This document shows positions 25,192-37,860 of a DNA stretch of 64,000 nucleotides, in pieces (position 1 is the first letter of the stretch; each line of letters opens with the position of its first letter). The stretch lies in NCBI GenBank assembly GCA_015178975.1, contig WHVD01000051.1:124001-188000 (forward strand). Reading direction: 5' to 3'. The DNA is from Hysterangium stoloniferum. Lineage: Eukaryota > Basidiomycota > Agaricomycetes > Hysterangiales > Hysterangiaceae. The translations under genes and the position numbers were made by a program. The notes under the pieces are model-generated. The model did no database searches and was not told where the DNA came from. It worked only from the letters and a program-made list of their open reading frames with translations.

Positions 25192-26656
25192 TGTGAAGGG
25201 CATGCATATATGTTACGACCGGGCAAATCCCGCCGGACTCCGGGCACTAACTCGTACGCCCCCACGCGCTACAAGCACCAATCGTCTGTTTATAGGATTT
25301 CCCGCCCGGACTCCGTTACGTCAAGACTCATTACGTTCGACCTCATTAAGACACATATCAGTCACCGGACTTCCCCCGGACCCCGTCTCTGTCTATGTCC
25401 GTCTTCGTCCCACGCATCAGTCACCGGACCCGCTTAGAATCCCGTCACCGCTCTAATCGAGCCCCGTTCCCGTTTTAGTCAAATGACCTGTCACAATTTA
25501 GGACTCCGCTCCCGCTCCATTTCCCGTTATGGGTTATGCTTTGTCACGATTCGGACTCCGCTCCGTTCCGTCCCGTTCCTAACACCAATTTGGTGTTTAC
25601 TATTCCCGTTCTATGTTTTGCTCGTTTCGTCTCATTATTACTGGATTCGGTATGTCATGCATTCCACGGTCTATATAAACTGGCAGATGTTGTACATACA
25701 ATCCAGTCAGAAAATTAGCTTAGATTCCCCCCAGTAATCTAATACATTTTCCTCTCTAAAACCCTACTCTTATCAGACCGCTCGCACTAGTCGGAGCCCA
25801 CGGGCTCCGGCGCATCTATCTCTCTCGACTATCTCGATTCACGACTCTCGACTCATGACCTACGACTCACGACCCACGAACCCCCGCCCGGACTCCCCGG
25901 GATTCCCGTCCGCCTGTCTGAAATTGGACAATACGATCTAGCGAGGGCGCAGCCTATAAGCTGAAGCCAAGTCCTACCGGATATCCCGCGGGTTTCTCCG
26001 GAAACCCGGCCTGAGTGTGTATCCTAACAATATATCATGATTAGACTGTGGAATAATAGACGTATTATAGTACTTTATTATCTAGTTTTTATTTCTTTTC
26101 TCTAATTCTCTATATCTTTCGAGCATACCCTTATTTCTTAGTTTGAAGCCTTGTGTATATCTATGGGTGCTTTCGGCGTCAAATGACAAGACACTTTTTA
26201 CCCAGCAGACACCACCTCGTAATGACTCATACGTCAAATAGCAAGAGGTGTCAAGGGTAATATCTCAGCTACCCATAGAGGTAGTGTCTTCTTGCATACT
26301 AATAGAATTTGGACTCGAACCGCAAATGTCGAGTTCCACTCTCAAGACTCTGCACTCATTGACACTGTAGTCGACTCACACTGCTATCTCTCCACCCTAG
26401 ATATTCAGTCTTTCGCTGATTATCTATCTTACTTCTAGCTACCAGTTGTATCGTAAAGGTCAACTCTTTTATTCTCTTGTTCTAGTCATCACGAGCAACT
26501 GTACAGTTGCTCTTGTGACGTGTAGAGCATCCCTATACTAGTACTATCAGTCTAGTAATCTATAGTATTGTACTGAACGGTCAATACTTTCTAATAGTAG
26601 TTGAATAAACACTATTCTTCGTATATTGAGCGGTCAGAATCTATCGACTCTTCACA
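25192..26656 (+). repeat. LTR family D, split by LTR C
   Basis: TGTGAAGGGC...CTCTTCACA, about 641 bp without the insert. It shares the layout of family A (CACTTTTTACCC block, ATATTGAGCGGTCAGAA near the end) but is clearly a different subfamily. It interrupts the integrase C-terminal region. The flanking 5-mers do not match. Confidence 0.7.
25211..26029 (+). repeat. Young solo LTR family C, target duplication ATATA
   Basis: 819 bp, TGTTACGACCGGG...ATCCTAACA, with ATATA on both sides (25206-25210 and 26030-26034). It is CpG-rich, unlike the decayed C copies, which shows a recent insertion. Confidence 0.95.
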
Positions 26657-27360
26657 TGTGGGATTCAATTGCACGAGCACAAGAAATGCAAGTCACAGCT
26701 ACAATAAGAAAAGGAAATCGGTGGAAGATATCTCAGAAGGAGATTATGTTCTAATCAATCCTCATTCCCTCGAGCTTGTCAAAGCCAAAGGACCTGGGAG
26801 GAAACTTATACAAAGATGGATAGGGCCATTCGAAGTCTTGGAGAAGATCAATCCTCAAGTCTTTTGACTCCACATGCCCTCAGAATATCAACTATACCCA
26901 GTGATCAACTGAGACCATCTTAAAAAGTACCATCTCTCCCCCAAGGAATTTGGATCAAGGGAGCTACTCGAGAATCCTCAGGAACTAGACCGTAACGACG
27001 AGGAGTATGAGGTAGAAGCTATAGTAGGACACAAAAAGCATCGAAATTGACTCCTTTTCCAAGTTCGATGGAAAGGATATGGACCAGAAGAGGACACCTG
27101 GTTAAATGGCAACAACCTTCATAATGCCCCCACTCTTCTCAGAGCTTACAAAGCTATTTATCAAATCTAATGATCATTTCGCCTTCTCACGACAACAATA
27201 CTGTTTATTTACTTTTAACTCTACCCTTCACTATTCATCCCCCTCAGCCTTTCACCTCAATAACCGAGCAGAGCTTAAATTAATATAAAATACGTAAGTC
27301 CGCTAAAGAAAATTTTATCCCCCTGTCTCTTCCCTCCACATCAACCTCTCAAATCAGTAC

Positions 27361-29547
27361 ACTATGTCACAGGAACAACAACCCAAACCCAAGTTCCCCA
27401 ACTTCAAAAGAATACCACGACCCCAACCGTCATTTCGTACTGAAAACGTCAAGCACTGTATGGGTAATTCTGGGATGCCATCATCAATGCACCCCACCAT
27501 GCAGGGCAACACGGCAGGAACCTCCACCAATTCAAGGAGCGGAACTGCTTTCACCCCATATACTCCTCCCCCCAGACCCCAACTTCCCAACTTTAAAAGG
27601 ATACCTTGACCCCAAACAATGGTTCCTCCTTCCCCACCACCTCAAACAGAAATTGTCGAGTGCTTGGGGGAGGCCTCTTCATCCACATACCCTACACAGA
27701 CAGACCCCATTCCAAAAGCTATGCCCCTATTCTCTGGTACTTGGGGGGCTCCCTCGGGAACATGGAGCAAAACCCCCCCACCCCCTTGTAGTATCTTCCC
27801 TTCCACTGAGGAGGAGATCAGGAAAAAATGGCAGTCCGAGGCTTTCTCCATGCAGGTTCAGGAGGAATTAAAAACACTCAAGAGGAAGAGGAGGGAGGAG
27901 TACTTAGAAGGACAGCTAAAGATGGGTGCTAGGGATAATGTCCCCTCAAAGTGGACACGTGTTACGACCGTGTCGCAACCCTATTGGTCCCGAGGTTATC
28001 GCCACTTGTCAACGTTTCAAGTCACCATCTCGGAAACCATCGGCCCCGAAGCTGACGAATGTTTTCATGAAGATCAAACTCCATTTACACCCACGTCAAA
28101 ATAACTCGTATTGTCTGGTCAAACTTTGATACGTCCCCTTTATTATGTTGATCCATTCAATCTTATGTTTCGCATATGTCTATCTATATTTGTAGTCCTT
28201 GAACTATTTCCTTTTATCGTAATCCCGCTCTCGGTTATCATCAGCCTCCGAACTAATCATAAACTTCCCGTTCCTAGTCAAGCTTATTGTTAATACCATG
28301 TTCCGCCCTTCTCCCCATTAGTATTTTCCAGATGCCTGTTACTTGTATATGAACCCGCTGTAGTTGTAGTCACCAGGCAATCAGAATATCGACTCAGAAT
28401 ACCCTCATACGCCTGTATCAGTCTCATACTAAGAATCCCCCCATCCGCCTTCGCGTGTGCTCGCCCACTCCCGGCCCCGACCCCTTGGCCCGACGCTCGA
28501 CTTGTCCTTCGATTCCGATTGGTATCACGCTGAAAGGTACTCATTAGGATTAGTCTTCGCCCGCCCGAAATTTAAGGACACCCTACGGATATTTGCGAGG
28601 GCGCAGCACATAAGCTGAAGCCAAGTCCTTCCGATCGGTCCCTGTCGGCCACCGACATTAGTCAGTTTTCAGTTCTTAACAACACGGCAGGAATGGAGGA
28701 GAATGGAAGGAAACAACAATGCTTCAACCATCCCTCCCCCCCCCCCGGGCGATAAATGGATGGATTTCACTGAGATGGATTACAGCGATGGGGGCATGCC
28801 ATGTGTTCAGAGTGTAGGACAGAAGAGCAGGAAAGGAAAAGATGGGGTCACCTTCTATGATTGGGACAAAGTACGGAGGATCAAACTACAAAGCATTGCA
28901 TTGTGACGTGGGACGGAGTTGCACCACCTCCCAGACCTCCTTCCCAATGTGGGCCTCAGGAACAAACCTACCAGATGGGACCCATTGATTTCTCATCTGA
29001 TTCAGAGGATGACCAATCGTGCTACCCCGCCTACAATGGCAAGTACCTCGGCACTGATTGCCACAAAGGTTTTTTACTTCTGGACAACATTCACTTCTTC
29101 ATGAGTGACCCTAATCAACGATGAAAACTGCTGACTTCTGTCAGGGTTTGGAGGGGGTATTGTCCAGCTGACCTTGCGATGCTGTCCAGCTCCACTCACC
29201 TCTCTCCACCTCCACCTGTTTCTTCTGCGCCCCCACTGCAGTGCTTCACACCCTTTTCAGAGCTGCCAGGAGGTCTTGAACCATCCACCAACCTGCCTTC
29301 TCTTCCCCCCATACCATTACCCCTCCCCTCCACAGGACCCTCCCTCATACCACCGCCCTCACCCACACCCAAGCCCACTCCAGCACTGCGGCCAACCCCA
29401 CCCCCCACACATCACCTGACCCCTTGTCATCACCCGCTCTACCCCGACACCATTATCCTCTGTGCTGTCAGACACTCCCCTTGTTCCCCTGCCAGCACGG
29501 AGTCCACCACCTGTCTCTCCCTGCTCACCTTGCATTTCCCTGGGAAG
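27361..29547 (+). pseudogene. Extra coding region 1 (aORF1) of the gypsy element
   Basis: Open from ATG 27361 with one in-frame TGA (27607) up to the B-LTR insertion at 27960. It is Pro/Gln-rich, with a repeated PNFKRIP motif and a charged, likely coiled segment near 27800-27930 (EEEIRKKW, LKTLKRKRREEYLE). After the LTR it continues with WMDFTEMDYSDGG and then a very Pro-rich stretch to 29547. It matches no retroviral domain I recognise. Position between the chromodomain and the 3' LTR is where some gypsy elements carry an additional ORF. Confidence 0.5.
27960..28681 (+). repeat. Solo LTR family B, target duplication ACACG
   Basis: 722 bp, TGTTACGACCGTG...GTTCTTAACA, flanked by ACACG at 27955-27959 and 28682-28686. 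It is inserted in aORF1. Confidence 0.95.
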
Positions 29548-30269
29548 TGTTAAGAACTAAAACTGACTAATGTCGGTGGCCGACGGGGACCGATTGGAAG
29601 GACTTGGCTTCAGCTTATGTGCTGCGCCCTCGCAAATATCTGTAGGGTGTCCTTAGATTTCGGACTGGCGTAGACTAATCCTAAAGAGTTCCTTTCGGGG
29701 AGATACTGATTGGGGCCGAAGGACAAGTCGAGTGTCGGGCCAGGGGTCAGGGCCGAGAGTGGACGAGCGCACACGAAGGTGGATGGGGGGATTCTTAGTA
29801 TGAGACTGTTACAGATGTATGAGGGTATTCTGAGTCGATATTCTGATTGCCTAGTAACTACAACTACAGCAGGTTCATATACAAGTAACAGGCATCTAGA
29901 AAATACTAATGGGGAGAAGGGTGGAAAACGGCATTAACAATAAGCTTGACTAGGAACGGGAAGTTTATGATTAGTTCAGAGGCCGATGATAACTGAGAGC
30001 GAAATTACGATAAAAGGAAATAGTTCAAGGACTACAAATATAGATAGGCATATGTGAAACATAGAGTGGAACGGATCAACATAATGAAAGGGACGTATCA
30101 AAGCATAACCAGACAGAAAGGCGTAGTCAGGTTTGATTGACTGGAAGGCATACGTCAGCGTCGGGGGACCGATGGCCTCCGAGATATCGTCTTGATTGAA
30201 GAAGGATAACTATGACGATATACCATCAGTTACCATCGGCGTGCGAAGGGTTGCGACACAGTCGTAACA
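29548..30269 (-). repeat. Solo LTR family B, reverse, target duplication GGAAG
   Basis: 722 bp, flanked by GGAAG at 29543-29547 and 30270-30274. It separates aORF1 from aORF2. Confidence 0.95.
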
Positions 30270-30274
30270 GGAAG

Positions 30275-31344
30275 CCCCATTCATCAACCCAATATTACAT
30301 CAATGGATGTTGATCACCCTATCCTGGAAGTTCTCGCGGCACCTCCCTCAGTCATGGAGGAAGTCCTCAAGGTGCCTCCCTCAGTCTTGGATGTCTTCGA
30401 GGAACCCCCCCCCCACCACAGAGGTCTTCAAGGAACCTCCCCCAGTCATGGAAGTCTTCAAGGAGCCTCCCCCCTTAAGCAAAAAGGTGAAGGGGAAGTG
30501 GAAGGCTGATGTTCAGGCCTTGAACCCCTTGCCATTGACCCTTTCCTGGCCAACCCCATTTGCAGCCCCCCACTGCAGCCGCCCTCTCCCCCTCACTCTC
30601 GGGACACAGCCGACCTGGCTCGTTTCTTACAGGCAAGTTGGATGCACGTGTCCATTAACTACCCCTCCGACATTTTCACTGTGGGATGCACGTTAATGTG
30701 ACTAGGGCCAACCTTACAGCACCCCCTTCTTAAAGGGCATATTCAAGGGTATAGTGGGTCTCTCACACTGTCGGACTGTATGAGTACATTTTACTTATGC
30801 ATCAATGACCCTAAGGGACAGCTGTGTTTAGCAGAGGACACCGAGCGGGTTGAGCTCTCCATGTTTTGGTCCCTGCTCATTGACTCCTCTTGTGTCCTTC
30901 CTGAGCATGCACCAATCCACTTGGCTGCAGACCTGGTCGACCTGTTGGAGCATCTGTTGTCAGATTCCAACACCTCAGGAGGACTTCCCTCTGGTGGAGA
31001 CACGAGCTGCACACCACTTCTCACTCCTGCCCCGCCATCACTACACCCCCAGCCTCCTCTTATCGCCCACATCACTGACGCCTCTGCTGATCGCATCTAC
31101 GCTATCATTCAAATGCGTCAGAAGGCCTACAGTCGTTGGGCCTCTTCAATCCAGAAACTGGATGGGTTGACATCCACCAATGATGTTTTGAAGCAGGAAG
31201 ACATTGCCCTTTCCTTTCGCACCAAGTGTCTCACCTGGGGAAACGCTATCCTGCACCTTGGAGGTTTGTCACAGGATGCATGGGGAGGAGTTCCAAGTGT
31301 CCTTCGACACCTTCTTTGACATAGCTCTTCAACCTGGGGGGCAC
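30275..31344 (+). pseudogene. Extra coding region 2 (aORF2) of the gypsy element
   Basis: Begins with MDVDHP (30303) and about five 9-11-residue proline-rich repeats (PPSVMEEVLKV, PPPVMEVFKE type), then a Lys-rich linker. After a disrupted stretch comes a 179-residue open frame (30780-31319) with STFYLCINDP, LCLAED, VELSMF, SCVLPEH and a C-terminal part rich in Trp/Arg. It ends right at the 3' LTR. A second copy is at 811-2040 (minus) and a diverged third at 36.7-37.1 kb (minus), so the block is conserved between copies. No known family is recognised. Confidence 0.55.
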
Positions 31345-31979
31345 TGTGAGAGGTATGGTGAAATATACTCAGGAAATATAGTCTGGATGAGCTCATACTA
31401 TATTTCCATTATTATTTCTACTTTCTCTCTATTTTATTATACACTTATAATTAGTTCGACGACCTATGTATGCAGTACATCGACTCTTGTGGGCGCATAC
31501 ACGCCAAACTTATGTATTCTAGCGCCCGTAGTTAGAACTCAGACACTTTTTACCCCGCAACCACAACTTACCCAGACACCAGTTAGTGTTCTATAAATTG
31601 TGATTGGAGTATCATCTCGACCATCACAGATGGGCTTTGACTATTTACGCAATCTGAGTTTCGAACTATACTAGTTGAAACTCCACCTTTATCTCAATCT
31701 GCACGGATTACATCCACACTACTCTGTTATTTGACTCTCTCATTATTCTCTTCTACACTCGAGCAGTCACTCAGAATCATACTTCACAGTCGATTCTCTT
31801 TATTTGTTTTAGCTCTCTATTCTACTTTAGATAGCTATTTCACTCGACTGTATTGAACTAAACAGTCAATATGTGTTCAGTCTGTATTAGACTTAGATAG
31901 TCAATACATCTTCGTGTCATACCTAAATGGTTGATATTCTTCATATATAGAATGGTTAGAACTTCCACCACTCTTCACA
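31345..31979 (+). repeat. 3' LTR family A
   Basis: 635 bp, TGTGAGAGG...CTCTTCACA, preceded by the G-run CCTGGGGGGCAC as possible polypurine tract. The same junction is seen in the reverse copy at 810/811. Confidence 0.85.
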
Positions 31980-32089
31980 CCCAGCCATGGAAGTCTTCAA
32001 GGAGCCTCCCCCCTTAAGTGAAAAGGCGAAGGGGAAGCAGAGGGCTGATGTCCAGGACAACAAGCCCCTTGCCATTGACCCCATTCTTC
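31980..32089 (+). pseudogene. aORF2 fragment right of the 3' LTR
   Basis: About 110 bp matching the proline-repeat / Lys-rich part of aORF2 (compare 30443-30535). It suggests unequal recombination between element copies. Confidence 0.6.
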
Positions 32090-32708
32090 TAGGTACAATA
32101 ATATTATATTAACTATCAAAGTACAATACAGGTAAAAATGGGGAGTAATCACCATAAGCAACCCTAGGGGAGCTGGAGGTGATTAAGACAATACTGTAAA
32201 TGGAATTTACCTATATGGTACAATTCAGATGAAAGACTCCAATGAAATGGAAGTAAGTAAGAATGATTCACAAGAAAGAAATAGAAAAGCATGAAGAGAT
32301 GTACATAAGTAGTAATGAGGGAGTTTGAGCAGATAGCTCTGAGTATTGATGGTAAGTATGAGGCTCAGAGTAAAGATGGGATGTGAGTTATAGCCAATAA
32401 AGATGACTGAGACAATACCCAAATCACAACTTACAGAACACTTCAAATGGTGTTTTGGGAAAGTTGTAGTTATGGGGTAAAAAATCTAAATTCTTTGTTA
32501 TGCCCACTAGTGTACATACAGTATGTAAGATGAAAGTAAGTATATGCCCACAAGAGTCTATGTATGTACCCACAGATGTACATGGATCTTCAAACTAATA
32601 TAAATGCATGTAATGAAGATTTTACTTAGTCAAAATATAGTAGAAAAATAAGGAAAAATATAACACTATAAAGCAGTTAATGCATTCCTCAGAGTGGGGT
32701 GCCCCTCA
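32090..32708 (-). repeat. Old, diverged family-A-like LTR, reverse
   Basis: Contains the A-type blocks in reverse (CAAATCACAACTTACAG, ATGGGGTAAAAA) and ends GCCCCTCACA on the plus strand. Boundaries are uncertain. Confidence 0.45.
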
Positions 32709-32865
32709 CACCTATTCTGCAGATCTATATGATTGCTTATCTCTTCATCCATGGTACCCCTTTTTTTGCCTCATGTCACCAGTGGTGTAAGCACAGCTTT
32801 CACTCATTCCTATAAATCCCCAATTTTTCATTCCCAATAGCCTCAGTCATTATTAGCCACACCCA

Positions 32866-33030
32866 TGTTGGATTTTGTTCTCTACTCCTATTGTCTCATT
32901 GTCCCCTTGTTTCACAGTCCCATTGTCTTCCTCATTTATAATTCCATTGTTGTTAGAGTTTATATATGTAGCTATATGCAAATACAGCTCCCTGCATGAT
33001 TGCAAGGATCTTCTGCTACTCAAGTACATG
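32866..33030 (+). repeat. Truncated LTR family F
   Basis: Starts TGTTGGATTTTG and follows the 6520-6723 copy (CTCATTGTCCCCTTG, TATATATGTAGCTAT, GCTCCCTGC) until about 33030, then diverges. Confidence 0.65.
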
Positions 33031-33039
33031 ACAAAGACA

Positions 33040-33593
33040 CATGTATTTCAAAACCCAGGCAATAGCTGAGTTTGGGAACCCTCCCTATTATACCGTCAAT
33101 GTCCTGGAGATTAAAGGAGTGTGTTGAAATTTTTGATCGTTCAGTAAATCTATTTTCTTTCAACTATGTCACAAAAGGACACCTCCAGAAATTCAAGTAC
33201 TGCTTGAAATAGACAAAAAATGTCATACTTTTTGGCCATCCAAAGTTCATCTCTGTGGGAAAGACGTTGCGGTGCACCCAAAAGGTTTCACGGCAGTGCA
33301 TGTGAATGAGTATGCGAGTATTCACAATCACCTGTTGAGCATGTACATGTGTAGTAACACATGAAATAAATCGGGATATTAAGTTCACTCATATAAATCA
33401 ATATTATTCTTCAGGGGCACTTTCGACAGAAAGCTTCAAATTGACACGACGTGGCGGTGTTCATGGACAATTGTAGGCGCTCCATTCCATTTACGGATCA
33501 CAGAAGACTGAAAATACAAGCAAGCCTCGAGATTGCAGTCTCTTACTCCTTTGTCTCTCACCACTTGATTTCTCTTCTATTCGACCTTTCGAG
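33040..33593. other. Promoter region of the MAPK gene, no other gene
   Basis: No supported coding sequence. A pyrimidine-rich leader (about 33540-33585) directly precedes the MAPK ATG. Confidence 0.5.
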
Positions 33594-35149
<1,556 letters not shown>

Positions 35150-35745
35150 TGGGTCAGTGCGTCTTCTATAATAATTCAACTTCTCTTCCTTCGTTCTCGT
35201 CTTTTAATACATTATGATTGATTTCTAATGGACGTATTGTAATTGGCTGAGCTGGATGACATACTAATGTATGAATGATACTATTATATCTTTGTAATTG
35301 ACAGACTGGCGTTATACTTTCTGGAGTCGCATAACATGGTTGTGTCTACTTCTCAGAGAGTCGACCTTCCTGGTAGGTTCAGATTCTTCTACTTATCAGT
35401 TATGGGTTTAGATGTTTGGGGCTAATGCCCATACTTGTCTATTGCCTCGATTACTATTAGTAGCGATGTATGAGTAGGAATTGGGTGGTCAGCTTACCTG
35501 GGCGCAGGCTGCCCCACTCAGGGCGGCAGTCGAAAAAACACCAAGCCGAAAAGTGCAACATTTTTTAAAGTGCTCCAAAAAGCCCAAAAAATTACTCGTT
35601 GAGTAAAGACTGTCTATATTCTTTGCCCCGTGTCGAGGCAGAGGATACGGTCGTCACGAGCAAGAAAAGTTAGGTTACTAAGCTACTGTAAATAGCCTAG
35701 CGCAAACGAGGACCCACAAGTGTCTCCATCGAATGAAATTATTAG
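35150..35745. other. Downstream region of the MAPK gene, no gene
   Basis: No coding feature supported; ends at the foldback element. Confidence 0.45.
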
Positions 35746-36312
35746 CACCGGGAAAACCCCTCTCCAAAAGATTTTAGGATCTGTAGTAGAGCCTTATCTT
35801 ATATAAACTCCAATAAACTTTATTGGATCCTTATAAGATTTAAAATTGGCTAAGGATCCAAAAGGTAGGTAGAGGGTGATCAGGTGTACATAGGATCTTT
35901 TAAGCATTGACCATATCATTAAATATAAACTCCTTTAATTTTGTATAATCCAGTGGGATTCTGTATCCCTTTATATTTCCTGTGACTTGTCAGAGGGTAA
36001 TCCAATTAAAAACTCCTGCAACCACATCCAGGAGTTTTGAGAATTTTTAATTGGATCACCCTCTGACAAGTCACAGGAAAGATAAAGGGATACAGAATCC
36101 CACTGGACTATACAAAATTAAAGGAGTTTATATTTAATGATATGGTCAATGCTTAAAAGATCCTATGTATGCCTGATCACCCTCCACCTACCTTTTGGAT
36201 CCTTAGCCAATTTTAAATCTTATAAGGATCCAATAAAGTTTATTGGAGTTTATATAAGATAAGGCTCTACTACAGATCCTAAAACCTTTTGGAGAGAGGG
36301 GTTTTCCCGGTG
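35746..36312. mobile_element. Foldback (hairpin) DNA element, 567 bp, TAG duplication
   Basis: Two arms of about 270 bp are inverted copies of each other with only scattered differences, around a loop of roughly 10-20 bp near 36020-36040. Ends are CACCGGGAAAACCCC and its complement. TAG lies on both sides (35743-35745 and 36313-36315). CAC..-starting ends with a 3-bp duplication resemble CACTA-type or related DNA transposons; this assignment is inference. There is no coding sequence. Confidence 0.85.
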
Positions 36313-37318
36313 TAGCAAATGGCTTTAAAGCATAAGGTACATCAAATGAGTCATTTAGTAAACGGATTCAAGGCAGTATAAAGTGTTTCTCAAATTTAAA
36401 ATTATGTGCACTGTAAAATTCATTGTACTCTGCATAGGTTGCTCTGGAAACAATCTTTACATGTGAAGTCACAGTTATTGAATAGATATTATGATTGTTT
36501 GTTGCATGCATGTTGAGCAGCAAGTTGGAGCACAAATATGAACAAAAATTACTCACAAGTAATTATGCCACATATGAAGCAAGTAATAGTTGTCAAATAG
36601 ACAATGATACTAAACCCTTTGTGAAGACTTGAGTAAAGTACCACTCTATTTAAAGAGGTTTTGGAGTGATTTTGATGTGGATAACTGGGGAAAGTCTCTC
36701 AAGAAAATCCACAGGATTCCCAGCTTGGAGTACATCTGCATGTCCTAGGGGAGTGTGGGATTGATTCACCACTAATCATCAGAATTTTGAGAGCTCAATT
36801 TGTTCAATGTCAGTTAATCATTCCCTTTCTACCACATCATCAACAAGAAAGTACAAGTCCTCCATATGAGCTTCCAGTGTGAGTGGCCCACTGTAATCCC
36901 ATATGGTCCCTTGATTAACAGTTGTTGTAAGACTTGCCCTAGTGGCATTAAGACTCAGGACTCTCCCCACCATGAATTGTGCAGAGGGGTAATTGATAGA
37001 TATGTGCATCCAACTGGTCAGTCTTGAAACATGGAAGGAACCTCTACATTACTCCCTGCACACTCGAGGTTTCCCATATGAGATGGGGGATTGGGAAATG
37101 TCACAGTGGATTAGAAGGAGGGGTAGTTGTTTGAGGTCAGGAGATTCTCTTGAAATCAGGAAATTTGTGGCCTTGCAATATGATATAGTTGATGAAATGT
37201 TTAGGGAAATTATGTGGAGAGAGATGAGTTTTCTCTGCTCACTTAATCAAGAAGACATCCTGGAGAGTTTTCCCCAAGATCTGAAGGAGAACAGTTTCGA
37301 GAAAGGTCAATCCCTCCT
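36313..37318 (-). pseudogene. Diverged remnant of aORF2 and flanking debris
   Basis: On the minus strand 36700-37010 reads MHISINYPS, FMVGRV, SGPLTLEAHMEDLYFLV and IEQIELSKF. These match in order the aORF2 block of the other element copies (HVSINYPS, SGSLTL..CMSTFYLC, VELSMF). Stops interrupt it. The part to 37318 on the plus strand is open over 37130-37379 but unrecognised. Confidence 0.45.
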
Positions 37319-37860
37319 TGTGAGAGGTATTTTAAAATATATCTCTGATTATATTTTACCTCCTATATTTCTTTCTTAATTTCTACTACTACATTTCACA
37401 TTTAATAGTATTTATGTACATTAGCATGCATAATTGGAACTCAAACACTTTTACCTGTAACCATGACCTACCCAGACAACCCTTTTAGTGTCCTGTAAGT
37501 CAAGACTGGGGTATCATCTCAGCCATCTTGAATGGCTTCTAACTTGAACTTACAATAACTATCTAGCTTTGCACTGTATAGTTGAAGCCTGAGCTACTAT
37601 CAACTTCTGCTCGCATCTCACATTATTCGTATCATCCTCCCTCCCCTCAACTCATTACTTCGTTAACTCACCCTAGGGAATCATACTGCAAGGTCAATTC
37701 CATTTCCCTTAGTCATCTTAGTTGTCTTACCACTACTAAAGTTGACTAAAGCTATTTACTTTCTATATTGTACTTTGATAGTCAATATATAGTCCTCTCA
37801 TACCTAAATGGTTGATATTTCTCATATATAGAGTGGTCAGAACTTCCACAACTCTTCACA
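37319..37860 (+). repeat. LTR family A, diverged subfamily
   Basis: 542 bp, TGTGAGAGGTATTTT...ACTCTTCACA. It is followed by a gag region in the same orientation, so it acts as a 5' LTR of a decayed element. Confidence 0.75.

Larger units (their letters stand above)
23161..27170 (+). pseudogene. Integrase and chromodomain of the gypsy element (interrupted)
   Basis: The HHCC zinc-binding region is at about 23770-23920 (H...H, CDICQKTK). The catalytic DDE core runs about 23970-24290: VSMDLITGLPP, CDQDKRW, HHPQTDGQMEN. The integrase is cut by LTR A at 24414 and by the D/C nest at 25192-26656, then resumes with GDYVLINP and GPFEVLEK. A chromodomain (about 27010-27150; VEAIVGHKK, FQVRWKGYGPEEDTW) closes pol. 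Chromodomains of this kind direct insertion to heterochromatin marks. TGA codons interrupt at 23188, 23701, 23722, 23938, 26865 and within the chromodomain. One TAG lies near 23378. Confidence 0.85.
16260..31979 (+). mobile_element. Large decayed Ty3/gypsy chromovirus (family A) with extra ORFs
   Basis: 5' LTR 16260-17581 (interrupted), gag-pol 17658 to about 27170, two extra coding regions 27361-31344, 3' LTR 31345-31979. Removing five nested LTR insertions leaves about 11.4 kb, long for Ty3/gypsy. Domain order is gag, protease, RT, RNase H, integrase, chromodomain, as in fungal chromoviruses. The outer flanking 5-mers (CTCTG, CCCAG) do not match. The sequence right of the 3' LTR resembles the element's own extra ORF, so the ends may have been reshuffled by recombination. 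Most in-frame stops are TGA, and there are several frameshifts. The copy is not autonomous. Confidence 0.8.

Noticed and set aside
17658..27170. TGA read as tryptophan (alternative code)
   Set aside because: TGG is used for Trp throughout, host genes in the window end with TGA normally (mad3, PDK, sos7), and many TGA sites match Arg in relatives; decay explains it better.
29174..29553. Proline-rich ORF as an independent gene
   Set aside because: It sits inside the retroelement between two B-LTR insertions and continues the aORF1 region; no promoter or introns of its own.
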